Origin: Peiella sedimenti
GTDB lineage: Bacteria; Pseudomonadota; Alphaproteobacteria; Caulobacterales; Caulobacteraceae
DNA length: 64,000 bases
Direction: 5' to 3'
Assembly (NCBI RefSeq): GCF_030504955.1
Contig: NZ_JAUKTR010000001.1
Location: 497,501-561,500 of the forward strand
The notes under the pieces were generated by a model that was given only the letters and a program-made list of their open reading frames with translations, searched no databases and was not told the DNA's origin. A program made the position numbers and the translations under genes. Position 1 is the stretch's first letter, and every line of letters begins with the position of its first letter. Shown here piece by piece: positions 18,803 to 27,971 of the stretch.

Positions 18803-19588
18803 GTGGTCGATGTTTTCGAGGAAGTGGAGGAGGATCTCCGCTCTGATCGCTGGCGCCGGTTGTTCCGCCAGTGGTGGCCCTGGGCCGCGGGCGTTCTCGC
18901 CCTGGCCCTGATCGCCGCCCTGTCCGTCTGGGGCTATGACGCCTGGCGCACCCGCGCCGCCGGCGAGGCCTCCGAGGCCTATGACCGGGGCATGACGGCG
19001 TTGCAGGAGAACAACCTGACGGCCGCCGAGGCCGCCTTCACCGAGGCGGGCGACACCGGATCGGGCGCCTACAAGGCCCTGTCGCTGATGCAGCGCGCCG
19101 GCATCGCCGTTCAGCGCAACCAGAACGACCAGGCGCTGGCGCTGTTCGACGAGGCCGCGGGCGCCTCGCGCGCGCCCCTGATCGCCGACGCCGCCCGGCT
19201 GAAGGCCGCCTATCTGGCCATGGACACCGCCTCGCTGGCCGACGTCACCGCCCGGCTTGAGCCGCTGGCGGAGGAGGGGCGTCCCTATCGGCCCCTCGCG
19301 CGTGAGGCTCTGGCTCTGGCGCGGCTTCAGCACGGTCAGGCCCAACAGGCCCGCGCCGAGTTCGTCAGCCTCTCCCTGCTGCCTGACGTGCCGGACGGCG
19401 TGCGCGAGCGCGCCAACGCGGCCATCCAGCTGATCGATTCCGGCGCGGGCGCTTCGCTCGGCCAGATCGTGACCGCCGCCGGCCGCCTGCCCGAGGCGGA
19501 GCGCGCAACGCCGTTCAATCCCTTCGCCCCCCAGCAGCCGTCGGCGCCGACCCAGGCGCCGCAGGGCGCTCCCAGCCCAGCTCAATAA
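18803..19588 (+). CDS. YfgM-like tetratricopeptide membrane protein
   Basis: 261 residues from GTG 18803, with GGAGAG 8 nt upstream. A cytosolic acidic N-terminus (VDVFEEVEEDLRSDRWRR), one membrane helix (about residues 29-48), and a periplasmic TPR-type helical domain follow. The tail is proline-rich (PQQPSAPTQAPQGAPSP). This is the layout of the YfgM/AncA group that helps SecYEG and periplasmic chaperones. The neighbours bamB and der downstream are the usual alphaproteobacterial and enterobacterial context. Confidence 0.87.
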   Translation: MVDVFEEVEEDLRSDRWRRLFRQWWPWAAGVLALALIAALSVWGYDAWRTRAAGEASEAYDRGMTALQENNLTAAEAAFTEAGDTGSGAYKALSLMQRAGIAVQRNQNDQALALFDEAAGASRAPLIADAARLKAAYLAMDTASLADVTARLEPLAEEGRPYRPLAREALALARLQHGQAQQARAEFVSLSLLPDVPDGVRERANAAIQLIDSGAGASLGQIVTAAGRLPEAERATPFNPFAPQQPSAPTQAPQGAPSPAQ

Positions 19589-19601
19589 GGTGGCTTCCGT
19601 G

Positions 19602-20987
19602 ATGGATCGTACCCTGTCCAAGACCGCGCCGCGCCTCGCCGTGCTGGCCCTGACCTGCGTCTCGCTGGCCGCCTGTTCCACGGTGCAGCGCCTGAACCCC
19701 TTCGGCCGTGACACCGGTCCGCGCGCCCAGGCCGCCGCGGGCGAGCGCATTCCGGTGCTGACGGCCGAGAACGCCCTGACGCCCAACCCGGCGCTGGCGA
19801 ACGCCACCTTCTTCCTACCCGCGCCCCAGCCGGTGACGGCCTGGCCGCAGCCCGGCTCGGTGCCGTCCCTGGCGGTCGAGAACATCCAGGCCGCCCAGGC
19901 GCTGGAAGTGGCCTGGCGCCGCGATGCGGGGGCCGGCTCCAGCCGCACGACCCAGGTCACGGCGCCGCTGGTGGCCGCTGACGGCCGCATCTTCGTCCTC
20001 GACGGCGAGGCCACGGTCAGCGCCTTTGACGCCGCCACCGGTGATCGCGTGTGGAGCCGCAGCCTGCGTCCTGAAGGCCGCGACCGGGACGGCTTCGGCG
20101 GCGGTCTCACCGTCTTCGGCGGCAAGGTGTTCGCTGTTTCGGGCTATCGCGTCGCCGCGGCGCTGGACGCCGCCACCGGCGCCCCCGCCTGGACGACGGA
20201 ACTGGAATCGCCCGTGCACGGCGCGCCGACCGTCGCCAACAATCGCCTCTACGCGGTCGATGTCGACAACCAGATCATCGCGCTGGACATCAACTCCGGC
20301 CAGCAGGCCTGGTCCGACCAGGCGATTGCCGAACCCGCCCGCATCCTGCGCGCCTCCAGCCCGGCCGTATCCGGCGAAACGGTGGTCGCGCCCTTCTCCT
20401 CCGGTGAACTGATCGCCTTCCGCGCCGCCAACGGCCAGCAGCTGTGGCAACAGGTGTTGTCGCGCTCCAGCCGCACCAACGCCCTTTCGGAGATCCGCGA
20501 CATCGCCGGCCGCCCCGTGATCAGCCGCAACACGGTCTACGCCGCCAGCCACTCGGGCGTCATGGCCGCGGTGGACCTGCGCACCGGCGCCCGCCGCTGG
20601 GAGCTGCCGATCGCCAGCGTCAACGCGCCCTGGCCGGCCGGCGACGTGGTCTATGTGATGTCGCTGAACGGTGAACTGGTCGCCGCCAACCGCGAAAACG
20701 GCCAAGTCTACTGGGTGCGCAACCTGAACGAGGGCCGCGTTCGCCAGGAGGGCGGCTTCCTGGGCGCCTTCGACCGCACCGTGCGTCCCCAGTGGTCGGG
20801 TCCGATCCTGGCCGGCAACCGCCTGCTGCTGGTCAACTCTGACGGCGAGCTGGTCGCGCTCGACGCTCGCACGGGCGTGGAGCAGCGCTCGATCCGGATC
20901 GGCGGTCCCAGCTTTGTGGCGCCCATCGCCGTGGGCGAGATGGTTTACGTGTTGACCGACGAGGGTCAGCTCGTCGCCGTCCGCTAA
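19602..20987 (+). CDS. bamB: Outer membrane assembly lipoprotein BamB
   Basis: 461-residue lipoprotein. The signal peptide ends in the lipobox SLAAC (cysteine about residue 25). The rest is a beta-propeller of PQQ-like repeats, with AADGRIFVLDGEATVSAFDA, TGAPAWTTELESPVHGAPTV, RTGARRWELPIASVNAP and similar units. It scaffolds BamA in insertion of outer membrane proteins. The start is ATG 19602; a GTG at 19590 would lengthen the signal peptide by four residues. It stands between the YfgM-like gene and der as one operon. Confidence 0.93.
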   Translation: MDRTLSKTAPRLAVLALTCVSLAACSTVQRLNPFGRDTGPRAQAAAGERIPVLTAENALTPNPALANATFFLPAPQPVTAWPQPGSVPSLAVENIQAAQALEVAWRRDAGAGSSRTTQVTAPLVAADGRIFVLDGEATVSAFDAATGDRVWSRSLRPEGRDRDGFGGGLTVFGGKVFAVSGYRVAAALDAATGAPAWTTELESPVHGAPTVANNRLYAVDVDNQIIALDINSGQQAWSDQAIAEPARILRASSPAVSGETVVAPFSSGELIAFRAANGQQLWQQVLSRSSRTNALSEIRDIAGRPVISRNTVYAASHSGVMAAVDLRTGARRWELPIASVNAPWPAGDVVYVMSLNGELVAANRENGQVYWVRNLNEGRVRQEGGFLGAFDRTVRPQWSGPILAGNRLLLVNSDGELVALDARTGVEQRSIRIGGPSFVAPIAVGEMVYVLTDEGQLVAVR

Positions 20988-21005
20988 GTTCAAAAGGGGC
21001 GCGCC

Positions 21006-22646
21006 GTGACCGTGAAGGTCGCCATCGTCGGCCGCCCCAATGTGGGCAAGTCCACGCTCTTCAACCGGCTGGTGGGCAAGCGCCTGGCCCTGGTCGACGA
21101 CCGGCCGGGCGTGACCCGCGACCGTCGCTATGCCGACGGCCGGCTGGGCGATCTCGATCTGACCCTGATCGATACGGCCGGCTTCGAGGATGTCTCGGAC
21201 CAGAGCCTGGAGGCGCGCATGCGCACCCAGACCGAGCGGGCGCTGGACGAGGCGGACTTGGCGCTGTTCGTGATGGACGCGCGCGAGGGCGTCGTGCCGC
21301 TGGACCGCATCTTCGCCGACCTGCTGCGCAAGCGGGACATGCCGGTGGTCCTGATCGCCAACAAGGCCGAGGGCCGCCAGGGCGACCACGGCGTGGGCGA
21401 GGCGGCGGCGCTGGGTTTCGGCGAGGCGGTGCCCCTGTCGGCTGAACACGGCGAGGGCATGGCCGATCTGTTCGCCGCCGTGGTCGAGGCCCTCGGCGAG
21501 CAGGGCGTGCCCTTCGGCGACCAGCCGGACGACGAGAGCGAAGCCTCCAAGCCGATCCGCATCGCCGTCATCGGGCGGCCCAATGCGGGCAAGTCCACCC
21601 TGATCAACCGGCTGATCGGCGACGAGCGTCTGCTGACCGGCCCCGAGGCCGGCATCACCCGCGACGCCATCGCCGTGCAGTGGGAGTACCAGGGCCGCCC
21701 AATCCGCTTGGTGGACACCGCCGGCCTGCGCCGCAAGGCCCGCGTCCAAGAAGGCCTGGAGAAGCTGTCGGTCGCCGACACCATCCGGGCCATCACCTTC
21801 GCCGAGGTCGTGATCCTGGCCATGGACCGGGCCAACGCCTTCGACACCCAGGACCTGCAACTGGCCGACCTGGTGGAGCGTGAAGGTCGGGCGCTGATCT
21901 ATTGCGTGACCAAGTGGGATATGGAGGAAGAGCCTCAGGAGCGTCTGGCCGAGATGCGCGAGACCGCCGAGCGCATGCTGCCCCAGTTGCGCGGCGCGCC
22001 CCTGATCGCCCTGTCGGCCCATACCGGGCGCGGCATGGATCGGCTCATGCCCGCCGTTCTGAAGGCCCACGAGACCTGGTCGGTCAAGGTAAAGACGCGC
22101 GACCTGAATGATTGGCTGGCCATGGCGGTCCAGCGCCATCCGCCGCCCGCCGTGAACGGCCGCCGCATCCGGCCCAAGTACATGGCCCAGACCAAGGCGC
22201 GGCCGCCGACCTTCGTGCTGTTCGCCAGCCGCGCCTCGCAGATGCCGGACAGCTACCGCCGCTATCTTATCAACTCCCTGCGCGACAGCTTCGACCTGCC
22301 GGGCACGCCCATGCGCGTGATCATCAAGTCCGGCGCGAACCCCTATGCCGAGGGCGGCGACAAGGCAGGCCCTGGCCGGTTCAAGGGCGCTGCCAAGACG
22401 GCCCCGCGCCGCGTCGCCAAGGCGCAGAAGGCTGAGAGCCTGTCGGGTCTGCCCGGCAAGGCGCTGGAGGAGAAGGCCAAGCGCGGCAAATCCATCAAGG
22501 CCAAGCCGCTGGGAGGCCTGAAGGCCTCGGCGGCCAAGAAGGCCGGAACCAAGGTGGTGGTGGGCAAGGGCGCGCGCGGCGGCGCCCGTCAGGTCTCACG
22601 CTCGGGCCGCGTCCGGACCGGCCACAAGGGCGGGCCGAAGCGCTAA
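21006..22646 (+). CDS. der: Ribosome-assembly GTPase Der (EngA)
   Basis: 546 residues from GTG 21006. Two tandem GTPase domains: G1 motifs GRPNVGKST (about residues 9-17) and GRPNAGKST (about 192-200), DTAGF and DTAGL G3 motifs, NKAE and TKWD as G4. A KH-like domain follows. Der acts in 50S subunit maturation. The C-terminal tail beyond about residue 450 is unusually long and basic, rich in K, A, G and R, ending RTGHKGGPKR. It probably binds rRNA. The stop overlaps the convergent SDR gene by 4 bp. Confidence 0.97.
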   Translation: MTVKVAIVGRPNVGKSTLFNRLVGKRLALVDDRPGVTRDRRYADGRLGDLDLTLIDTAGFEDVSDQSLEARMRTQTERALDEADLALFVMDAREGVVPLDRIFADLLRKRDMPVVLIANKAEGRQGDHGVGEAAALGFGEAVPLSAEHGEGMADLFAAVVEALGEQGVPFGDQPDDESEASKPIRIAVIGRPNAGKSTLINRLIGDERLLTGPEAGITRDAIAVQWEYQGRPIRLVDTAGLRRKARVQEGLEKLSVADTIRAITFAEVVILAMDRANAFDTQDLQLADLVEREGRALIYCVTKWDMEEEPQERLAEMRETAERMLPQLRGAPLIALSAHTGRGMDRLMPAVLKAHETWSVKVKTRDLNDWLAMAVQRHPPPAVNGRRIRPKYMAQTKARPPTFVLFASRASQMPDSYRRYLINSLRDSFDLPGTPMRVIIKSGANPYAEGGDKAGPGRFKGAAKTAPRRVAKAQKAESLSGLPGKALEEKAKRGKSIKAKPLGGLKASAAKKAGTKVVVGKGARGGARQVSRSGRVRTGHKGGPKR

Positions 22647-23374
22647 GCGCTTATGTTCCTGAAATCCACGTCCAGCGGCGGCGTCTTGTCCGGCCGGCAA
22701 AGGTCCACGATCAGCGGGGCGATGACGTCGGGGTGCTGCAGCGTCATCGGGTCTTCGCCCGGATAGGCCTGGGCCCGCATCTGGGTGCGCAGGCGGCCCG
22801 GATCGAGCACGGCCACGCGGATGGGCGTGCTCTCGATCTCGTCGGCCCAGCACTTCATCAGCATTTCCGCGCCCGCCTTGGTGGCCGCATAGGCGCCCCA
22901 GAAGGCGCGCGGCGCCTTGGCCAGGCTGGTGGTCAGGTGCACGACCCGACCGGCGTCGGACTGGCGCAGCAGGGGCTCGAGCGATCGGATCAGGCGATAG
23001 ACGCCGGTCAGGTTGATCTTCTCGATCTTGGCCCATTCGCGCAGGTCGGCGTGGGCCACCGGCGACAGTCCCGACGCTCCCAGGGTCGCCGCCGTATGCA
23101 CCCAGGCGTCGACCCGGCCGAAGCGTTCGTAGAGGGCGCCGCCCATGCGGTCGATGGCGCCACCGTCCACCAGATCGAAGGGGATCAGGGTCGCCGACTG
23201 TCCAGTGGCCCTGCGGATGTCATCGTCCAGCTCCTCCAGCGCGCCCTGGGTCCGGGCGGTCGCCACCACGTGGGCGCCGGCCTTGGCCAGGCCCAGCGCC
23301 GCCGAATAACCGATGCCGCGCGAGGCGCCGGTGACGAGGGCGATGCGCCCGGAGAGGGGGAGGTCGTCAGTCAT
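22643..23374 (-). CDS. SDR-family oxidoreductase
   Basis: 243 residues of the classical short-chain dehydrogenase fold: the nucleotide motif TGASRGIGYSAALGLA, an NNAG-like position replaced by VHTAATLG, and the active site YAATKAG with a serine upstream in TTSLAKAPRAFWG. It probably uses NADP(H) (SRG after TGA). The substrate is unknown. It is the last gene of the dnaB-alr-radA-cvpA-purF direction, 33 bp after purF. Confidence 0.9.
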   Translation of the reverse strand: MTDDLPLSGRIALVTGASRGIGYSAALGLAKAGAHVVATARTQGALEELDDDIRRATGQSATLIPFDLVDGGAIDRMGGALYERFGRVDAWVHTAATLGASGLSPVAHADLREWAKIEKINLTGVYRLIRSLEPLLRQSDAGRVVHLTTSLAKAPRAFWGAYAATKAGAEMLMKCWADEIESTPIRVAVLDPGRLRTQMRAQAYPGEDPMTLQHPDVIAPLIVDLCRPDKTPPLDVDFRNISA

Positions 23375-23407
23375 GGCGCCGCTGATAGACCAGCGGCGGC
23401 CCCAAGC

Positions 23408-24877
23408 CTAGGCGCTGGCCAGCAGGGACAGCTGCGGCTGGGGATCGTGGCGGCCCTCGGCGATCTCGCGGTCCAGCAGGCGGGTGGGATACTCGCCCGT
23501 GAAATAGTGGTCCGTGAACTGCGGGTGCTCGGCGTTGCGGGCGCCGGCCTCCATGGCCTCGTAGAGACCGTCGATGGACAGGAAGCCCAGGGTGTCGACC
23601 TCCAGATACTGGCGCATCTCCTCCAGGGACTTCTGCGCCGCCAGCAGCTTGTCCCGGTCCGGCATGTCGATGCCGTAGAAGTCGGGGAACTTGATGGGCG
23701 GGCTGGCCGAACGCAGGTGCACCTCTGCCGCGCCCGCCGCGCGCACGGCGCGGACCAGTTTCACCGAGGTGGTGCCGCGAACGATGGAGTCGTCGATCAG
23801 CACCACCCGCCTGCCCGCCAGCGCCGCCTTGTTGGGGCTGTGTTTCATGCGCACGCCCAGCTCGCGCACGCCTTGCGTCGGCTGGATGAAGGTGCGGCCC
23901 AGGTAGTGGCTGCGGATGATGCCCATTTCGAAGGGCAGGCCGCTTTCCTGGGCGAAACCAAGGGCTGCGGGCACGCCCGAGTCCGGCACCGGCACGACGA
24001 TGTCGGCCTCGACACCGGTCTCGCGGGCCAGGATGCGGCCCATGCGCTTGCGCACCTCGTAGACGGACGTCCCGTTCACGATGCTGTCGGGGCGCGAGAA
24101 ATAGACATACTCGAACAGGCAGGGCCGGGCCGGCTGGCGGCCAAAGGGCCGTTGCGAAGTGACCCCGGTCTCGTCGATGACCACGACCTCGCCATTCTCG
24201 ATATCGCGGACGAACTCAGCGCCGATCATGTCCAGGGCGCAGGTCTCGGAGGCCAGGACATAGTGTTCGCCCAGCCGGCCCAGCACCAGCGGCCGGATGC
24301 CCAGCGGGTCGCGGGCGCCGATCAGCTTCTTGTTGGTCAGGGCCACCAGCGCATAGCCGCCTTCGATCCGCGACAGGGCGTCGATGAAGCGCTCCATGAT
24401 GCGGCGGCGGCGCGAGCGGGCGATCAGGTGCAGGATGATCTCGGAGTCCGAGGTCGACTGCATGATGGCGCCGTCGGCGATCAACTCGGTCCTCAGCGCC
24501 ATGAAGTTGGTCAGGTTGCCGTTGTGCGCCAGGGCGATGCCGCCGGTGTCCAGGTCGGCGAACATGGGCTGGACGTTGCGCAGGAACGAGCCGCCCGCCG
24601 TGGAGTAGCGCGTGTGGCCGATGGCGGCGTTGCCGGGCAGGCGCTCGGAGACGTCGCCCGAGAAGTTCTCGCCCACCAGGCCCATGTGGCGCTCTGTGTG
24701 GAAGCGCTGGCCGTCGGTGGCGGCGATGCCGCAGGCTTCCTGCCCTCGGTGCTGCAGGGCGTGCAGGCCCAGGGCGGCGACGGCGGCGGCGCCGTCAGGC
24801 CCGTAGACGCCGAAGACGCCGCACTCCAGGCGCATGGTCTCGTCGTCGGCTTCCCTGTGGTCGGCGGGGTTGTACAT
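23408..24877 (-). CDS. purF: Amidophosphoribosyltransferase
   Basis: 489 residues. First committed step of purine synthesis: PRPP plus glutamine gives phosphoribosylamine. The N-terminal Ntn glutaminase has its nucleophile at C19 after an 18-residue propeptide (MYNPADHREADDETMRLE, then CGVFGVYG), which is removed in the mature enzyme. The PRPP loop VVLIDDSIVRGTTS lies in the C-terminal domain. The start 24877 has GAGG 5 nt upstream, better than the ATG at 24892. It follows cvpA by 7 bp, the old cvpA-purF pairing. Confidence 0.97.
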   Translation of the reverse strand: MYNPADHREADDETMRLECGVFGVYGPDGAAAVAALGLHALQHRGQEACGIAATDGQRFHTERHMGLVGENFSGDVSERLPGNAAIGHTRYSTAGGSFLRNVQPMFADLDTGGIALAHNGNLTNFMALRTELIADGAIMQSTSDSEIILHLIARSRRRRIMERFIDALSRIEGGYALVALTNKKLIGARDPLGIRPLVLGRLGEHYVLASETCALDMIGAEFVRDIENGEVVVIDETGVTSQRPFGRQPARPCLFEYVYFSRPDSIVNGTSVYEVRKRMGRILARETGVEADIVVPVPDSGVPAALGFAQESGLPFEMGIIRSHYLGRTFIQPTQGVRELGVRMKHSPNKAALAGRRVVLIDDSIVRGTTSVKLVRAVRAAGAAEVHLRSASPPIKFPDFYGIDMPDRDKLLAAQKSLEEMRQYLEVDTLGFLSIDGLYEAMEAGARNAEHPQFTDHYFTGEYPTRLLDREIAEGRHDPQPQLSLLASA

Positions 24878-24884
24878 GACAGCC

Positions 24885-25463
24885 TCAGGCATCGGGGTCA
24901 GGCGACATAGATGGGGATTGCGGCCCGCTTGCGGCGCCCCTTCTAACAGAGCCTGCGACAACTGGCGCCACCCGGTCGGCGGATCGGCCGATTCCGGGCA
25001 GCAGATTCTGGATGGCGCGGGCCGAGGCGACAGCCAGGGGATAGACGGCGGCGTTGCGGTACCAGCCCGGTGCGCTTTCCGGCGGCGTCACGGCGTGGAC
25101 CGCCAGATGGATGGCCCCCAGCATGACCAGGGCGCGCCCCCCGCCGAAGACCGCGCCCACGCCCCGGTTCGCATTGCCCAGGTGGTCGGTCTGCTCCATG
25201 GCGCGGGTGGCCCAATGGCCCGCCAGCTTGATGCCCCAGTAGACCAGCAGGAACACCGCGACGGCGGCCATCAGCGACCCCAGCCAGTCGGGGTTCAACA
25301 AGGCCCGCCCCAGCGGCCCGGTGAAGGGCAGGGTGATCAGGCTGACCAGGGCCGACAGGATGAAGGCCAGGAGGGTGACGATCTCGCGCGCGCCGCCGCG
25401 CACCCATCCGGCCGCCACCGATCCCAGGATCAGCAGGGCGGCGAACAGGTCATAGGCGCTCAC
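24885..25463 (-). CDS. cvpA: CvpA family membrane protein
   Basis: 192 residues with four membrane segments in the first 130 residues (YDLFAALLILGSVAAGWVRG, then a segment with VTLLAFILSALVSLITLPF and others) and a polar, disordered C-terminus. The family was named for colicin V production and is linked to envelope homeostasis. It overlaps radA by 4 bp at its start and lies 7 bp before purF. Confidence 0.93.
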   Translation of the reverse strand: MSAYDLFAALLILGSVAAGWVRGGAREIVTLLAFILSALVSLITLPFTGPLGRALLNPDWLGSLMAAVAVFLLVYWGIKLAGHWATRAMEQTDHLGNANRGVGAVFGGGRALVMLGAIHLAVHAVTPPESAPGWYRNAAVYPLAVASARAIQNLLPGIGRSADRVAPVVAGSVRRGAASGPQSPSMSPDPDA

Positions 25464-26830
25464 GGCCAGCGGCCTTCAGCGATGCAGGAGATGGCGTCGG
25501 CCAGGCGGCTGACGCGCGCCGTCTTCAGCACGCCGGATTCCGCGGCGGCCGAAGGCGCCAGCGCCGTGTCGAAGCCCAGCTTGGCCGCCTCGCGCATTCG
25601 CGCCTCCATCCGACCGACCGCGCGAACCTCGCCCGACAGGCTGATCTCGCCGAAGACGACGCACCCCTGGGGCAGGGGCATGTCCAGCGCCGACGAGGCC
25701 AGGGCGGCCGCGGCCGCCAGGTCCGCGGCGGGCTCGCCGATCCGCAGGCCGCCCGCCACGTTCAGGTATACGTCGCGGTCGCCAAAGCCAAGGCCGCAGC
25801 GCGCCTCCAGCACCGCCAGCACCATGGCCAGGCGCCCCGAATCCCAGCCCACCACCGCCCGGCGCGGGGTGCCGTAGGCCGAGGGGGCCACCAAGGCCTG
25901 AAACTCCACCAGCACTGGGCGCGAGCCTTCAATGCCCGCGAACACCGCCGCCCCGGCGGCGCGCTCGCCACCCTCGCCGAGGAACAGGGCCGAGGGGTTA
26001 GGCACTTCACGCAGGCCGGCGTCGCCCATCTCGAAGACGCCGATCTCCTCGGTGGCGCCGAAGCGGTTCTTGCCCGCGCGCAGGACGCGGAAGGGGTAGC
26101 CGCGCTCGCCCTCGAAGGCGAGGACGGCGTCGACCATGTGTTCGACCACGCGCGGCCCGGCCACCTGGCCGTCCTTGGTCACGTGCCCCACCAGGATCAG
26201 CGCCACGCCCTGGGTCTTGGCCAGCCGCACCAGCTCGCCGGCGCAGGCGCGCACCTGGGCGACGGAGCCCGGCCCCGCTTCGTGGCTGTCGCTCCACAGG
26301 GTCTGGACGGAATCGACGATGACCAGGTCGAAGGGTTCGCGCTTGAGCGTCTCGACAATGCGCCGCAGCGACGTCTCGGCCGCCAGTTCGACCGGCGCCT
26401 GCGCAAGGCCTAGCCTGCGGGCGCGGCCGCGGATCTGCTCCACCGCCTCCTCGCCAGAAATATAGGCCACGCGCGCGCCGCCGGTCGCGGCCCTGGCGGC
26501 CACATCGAGCAGCAGGGTGGACTTGCCGACGCCCGGATCGCCCGCCAGCAGCAGGGCCGAGCCCGGCACCACCCCGCCGCCGCAGACGCGGTCGAACTCG
26601 CCCACGCCGGTCTGAATGCGAGGCGGCTCGGGGCTCTCGGACTGCAGCGACTGGAATTCCAGGCCCCGACGGCCGCTGGCGCGGGCCGCCGGCTTCAGGG
26701 CTCCGGGCGGGGCTGAACGGGTCTCTTCGACGAGGGTGTTCCATTCCGAACAGGCGGAGCACTGGCCGGCCCACTTGGCGTGGACGGCCCCACAGGCCTG
26801 GCAGACATAGAGGGCGCCGTCGCGGGCCAT
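25460..26830 (-). CDS. radA: DNA repair protein RadA (Sms)
   Basis: 456 residues. Zinc finger C10, C13, C24, C27; a RecA-like core with Walker A GDPGVGKST at 97-105; the RadA-specific KNRFG motif in RAGKNRFGATEEIGVFEM; and a C-terminal Lon-protease-like domain that is inactive in this family. It is a branch-migrating helicase acting on recombination intermediates. It sits between alr and cvpA in a conserved run; cvpA begins within its stop. Confidence 0.97.
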   Translation of the reverse strand: MARDGALYVCQACGAVHAKWAGQCSACSEWNTLVEETRSAPPGALKPAARASGRRGLEFQSLQSESPEPPRIQTGVGEFDRVCGGGVVPGSALLLAGDPGVGKSTLLLDVAARAATGGARVAYISGEEAVEQIRGRARRLGLAQAPVELAAETSLRRIVETLKREPFDLVIVDSVQTLWSDSHEAGPGSVAQVRACAGELVRLAKTQGVALILVGHVTKDGQVAGPRVVEHMVDAVLAFEGERGYPFRVLRAGKNRFGATEEIGVFEMGDAGLREVPNPSALFLGEGGERAAGAAVFAGIEGSRPVLVEFQALVAPSAYGTPRRAVVGWDSGRLAMVLAVLEARCGLGFGDRDVYLNVAGGLRIGEPAADLAAAAALASSALDMPLPQGCVVFGEISLSGEVRAVGRMEARMREAAKLGFDTALAPSAAAESGVLKTARVSRLADAISCIAEGRWP

Positions 26831-26861
26831 GGGCCATTCTCCGCCGATTCGAACGGCCGCC

Positions 26862-27926
26862 TCAGACTTCCCCGATCCAGCGGCGGCGGACGCGGGGCGA
26901 GACGGAGGTCAGCAGCTCGTAAGCCAGGGTTCCCGCCGCCTGGGCTGCGTCCTCGACGCGGCGGTTGGGACCGAACACCTCGCCCATGTCGCCCGGCTTC
27001 ACGTCGCAATCGGACGCATCGACCACCGTCAGATCCATGGAGACCCGGCCCAGGACAGGGCACAGGACGCCATTCAGCCAGACGGCCCCGCGTCCATTGC
27101 CGTGCGCGCGGCTGAAGCCGTCCGCATAGCCTACCGCCAGGACGGCGGCGGTCAGGTCGCGCTCGGCCGTGAAGGTGGCGCCGTAGCCCACGGTCTCGCC
27201 CGCCTTCACGTGCCGCACTTGCAGCACTTCAGCCGAAAAGGTCGCAACCGGCTTGAGGCGCGGTTCGGGATGGCCGCACGGTCCTGCGCCGTAGAGGGCG
27301 ATGCCCGGCCGCACCGCATCGAAGGCATATGGCTGCCCAAGCAGTATGCCCGCGGAATTGGCCAGGGACCGGCGTGCGTCCGGGAAGATTTGGCGCAGGG
27401 CGCGGAAGGCGTCCAGCTGACGGGCGTTGGCGGGATGATCAGGCTCGTCGGCGCAGGCCAGATGGCTCATCACCAGTTCCACGTTCAGGCCCGCCGGATC
27501 GAGCGTCTGCGCCTGCTCAGGCCGCAGACCCAGACGGCTCATGCCCGTATCGACGTGCAGGACACAGGAACGGCCCCGGCCCTCCGCGCGCCAGCGCTCG
27601 ACCTGCTCCAGTGAGCTCAGCACGGGCGTCAGGTCCGACTGGATCAGGGCGTCCACATCGCCCTGCCGACAGCCGTCCAGGACATAGACAGTCGGGCCGG
27701 GCCCCAGCGCCTCGCGCCCCACAAGCCCACCCGTCAGCCGGGCGGTGAAGAATCGCACGGCCCCCTCGGCCTTCAACCTCCGAGCGGCGGGCCCGGCGCC
27801 CACGCCATAGCCGTCGGCCTTGATGACCGGCGCCACCTCGGCCCCGCTCGCCAGTGCGCGCAGGGTGTGGAAGTTGGCCGCGAGCGCGTCCAGATCAACA
27901 GTCAGAAGGGCGGCGGGCGCGGTCAT
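26862..27926 (-). CDS. alr: Alanine racemase
   Basis: 354 residues. PLP enzyme making D-alanine for peptidoglycan. The PLP lysine is K36 in APVIKADGYGVG, and the second catalytic base is the tyrosine region VGYGATFTAE/LAVGYADGFSRA. Further motifs are HVDTGMSRLGL and LGRVSMDLTVVD. The start MTAPAALLTVDLDAL is chosen because the N-terminal strand of the barrel begins right there; an in-frame ATG eight codons upstream only adds noise. It lies between dnaB and radA. Confidence 0.96.
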   Translation of the reverse strand: MTAPAALLTVDLDALAANFHTLRALASGAEVAPVIKADGYGVGAGPAARRLKAEGAVRFFTARLTGGLVGREALGPGPTVYVLDGCRQGDVDALIQSDLTPVLSSLEQVERWRAEGRGRSCVLHVDTGMSRLGLRPEQAQTLDPAGLNVELVMSHLACADEPDHPANARQLDAFRALRQIFPDARRSLANSAGILLGQPYAFDAVRPGIALYGAGPCGHPEPRLKPVATFSAEVLQVRHVKAGETVGYGATFTAERDLTAAVLAVGYADGFSRAHGNGRGAVWLNGVLCPVLGRVSMDLTVVDASDCDVKPGDMGEVFGPNRRVEDAAQAAGTLAYELLTSVSPRVRRRWIGEV

Positions 27927-27971
27927 CAGGGGCGCCCTATAACCTCCCACCGCCTGCCTTGCCTATGCGCC

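Noticed and set aside
19815-22139. A 774-codon minus-strand frame opposite bamB and der
   Set aside because: Its translation is rich in H, Q, G, R and D in irregular order, the usual antisense shadow of high-GC genes. The plus-strand genes bamB and der are beyond doubt.
22733-24910. A 725-codon plus-strand frame opposite the SDR gene and purF
   Set aside because: Antisense shadow of two recognised enzymes; no motif of its own.
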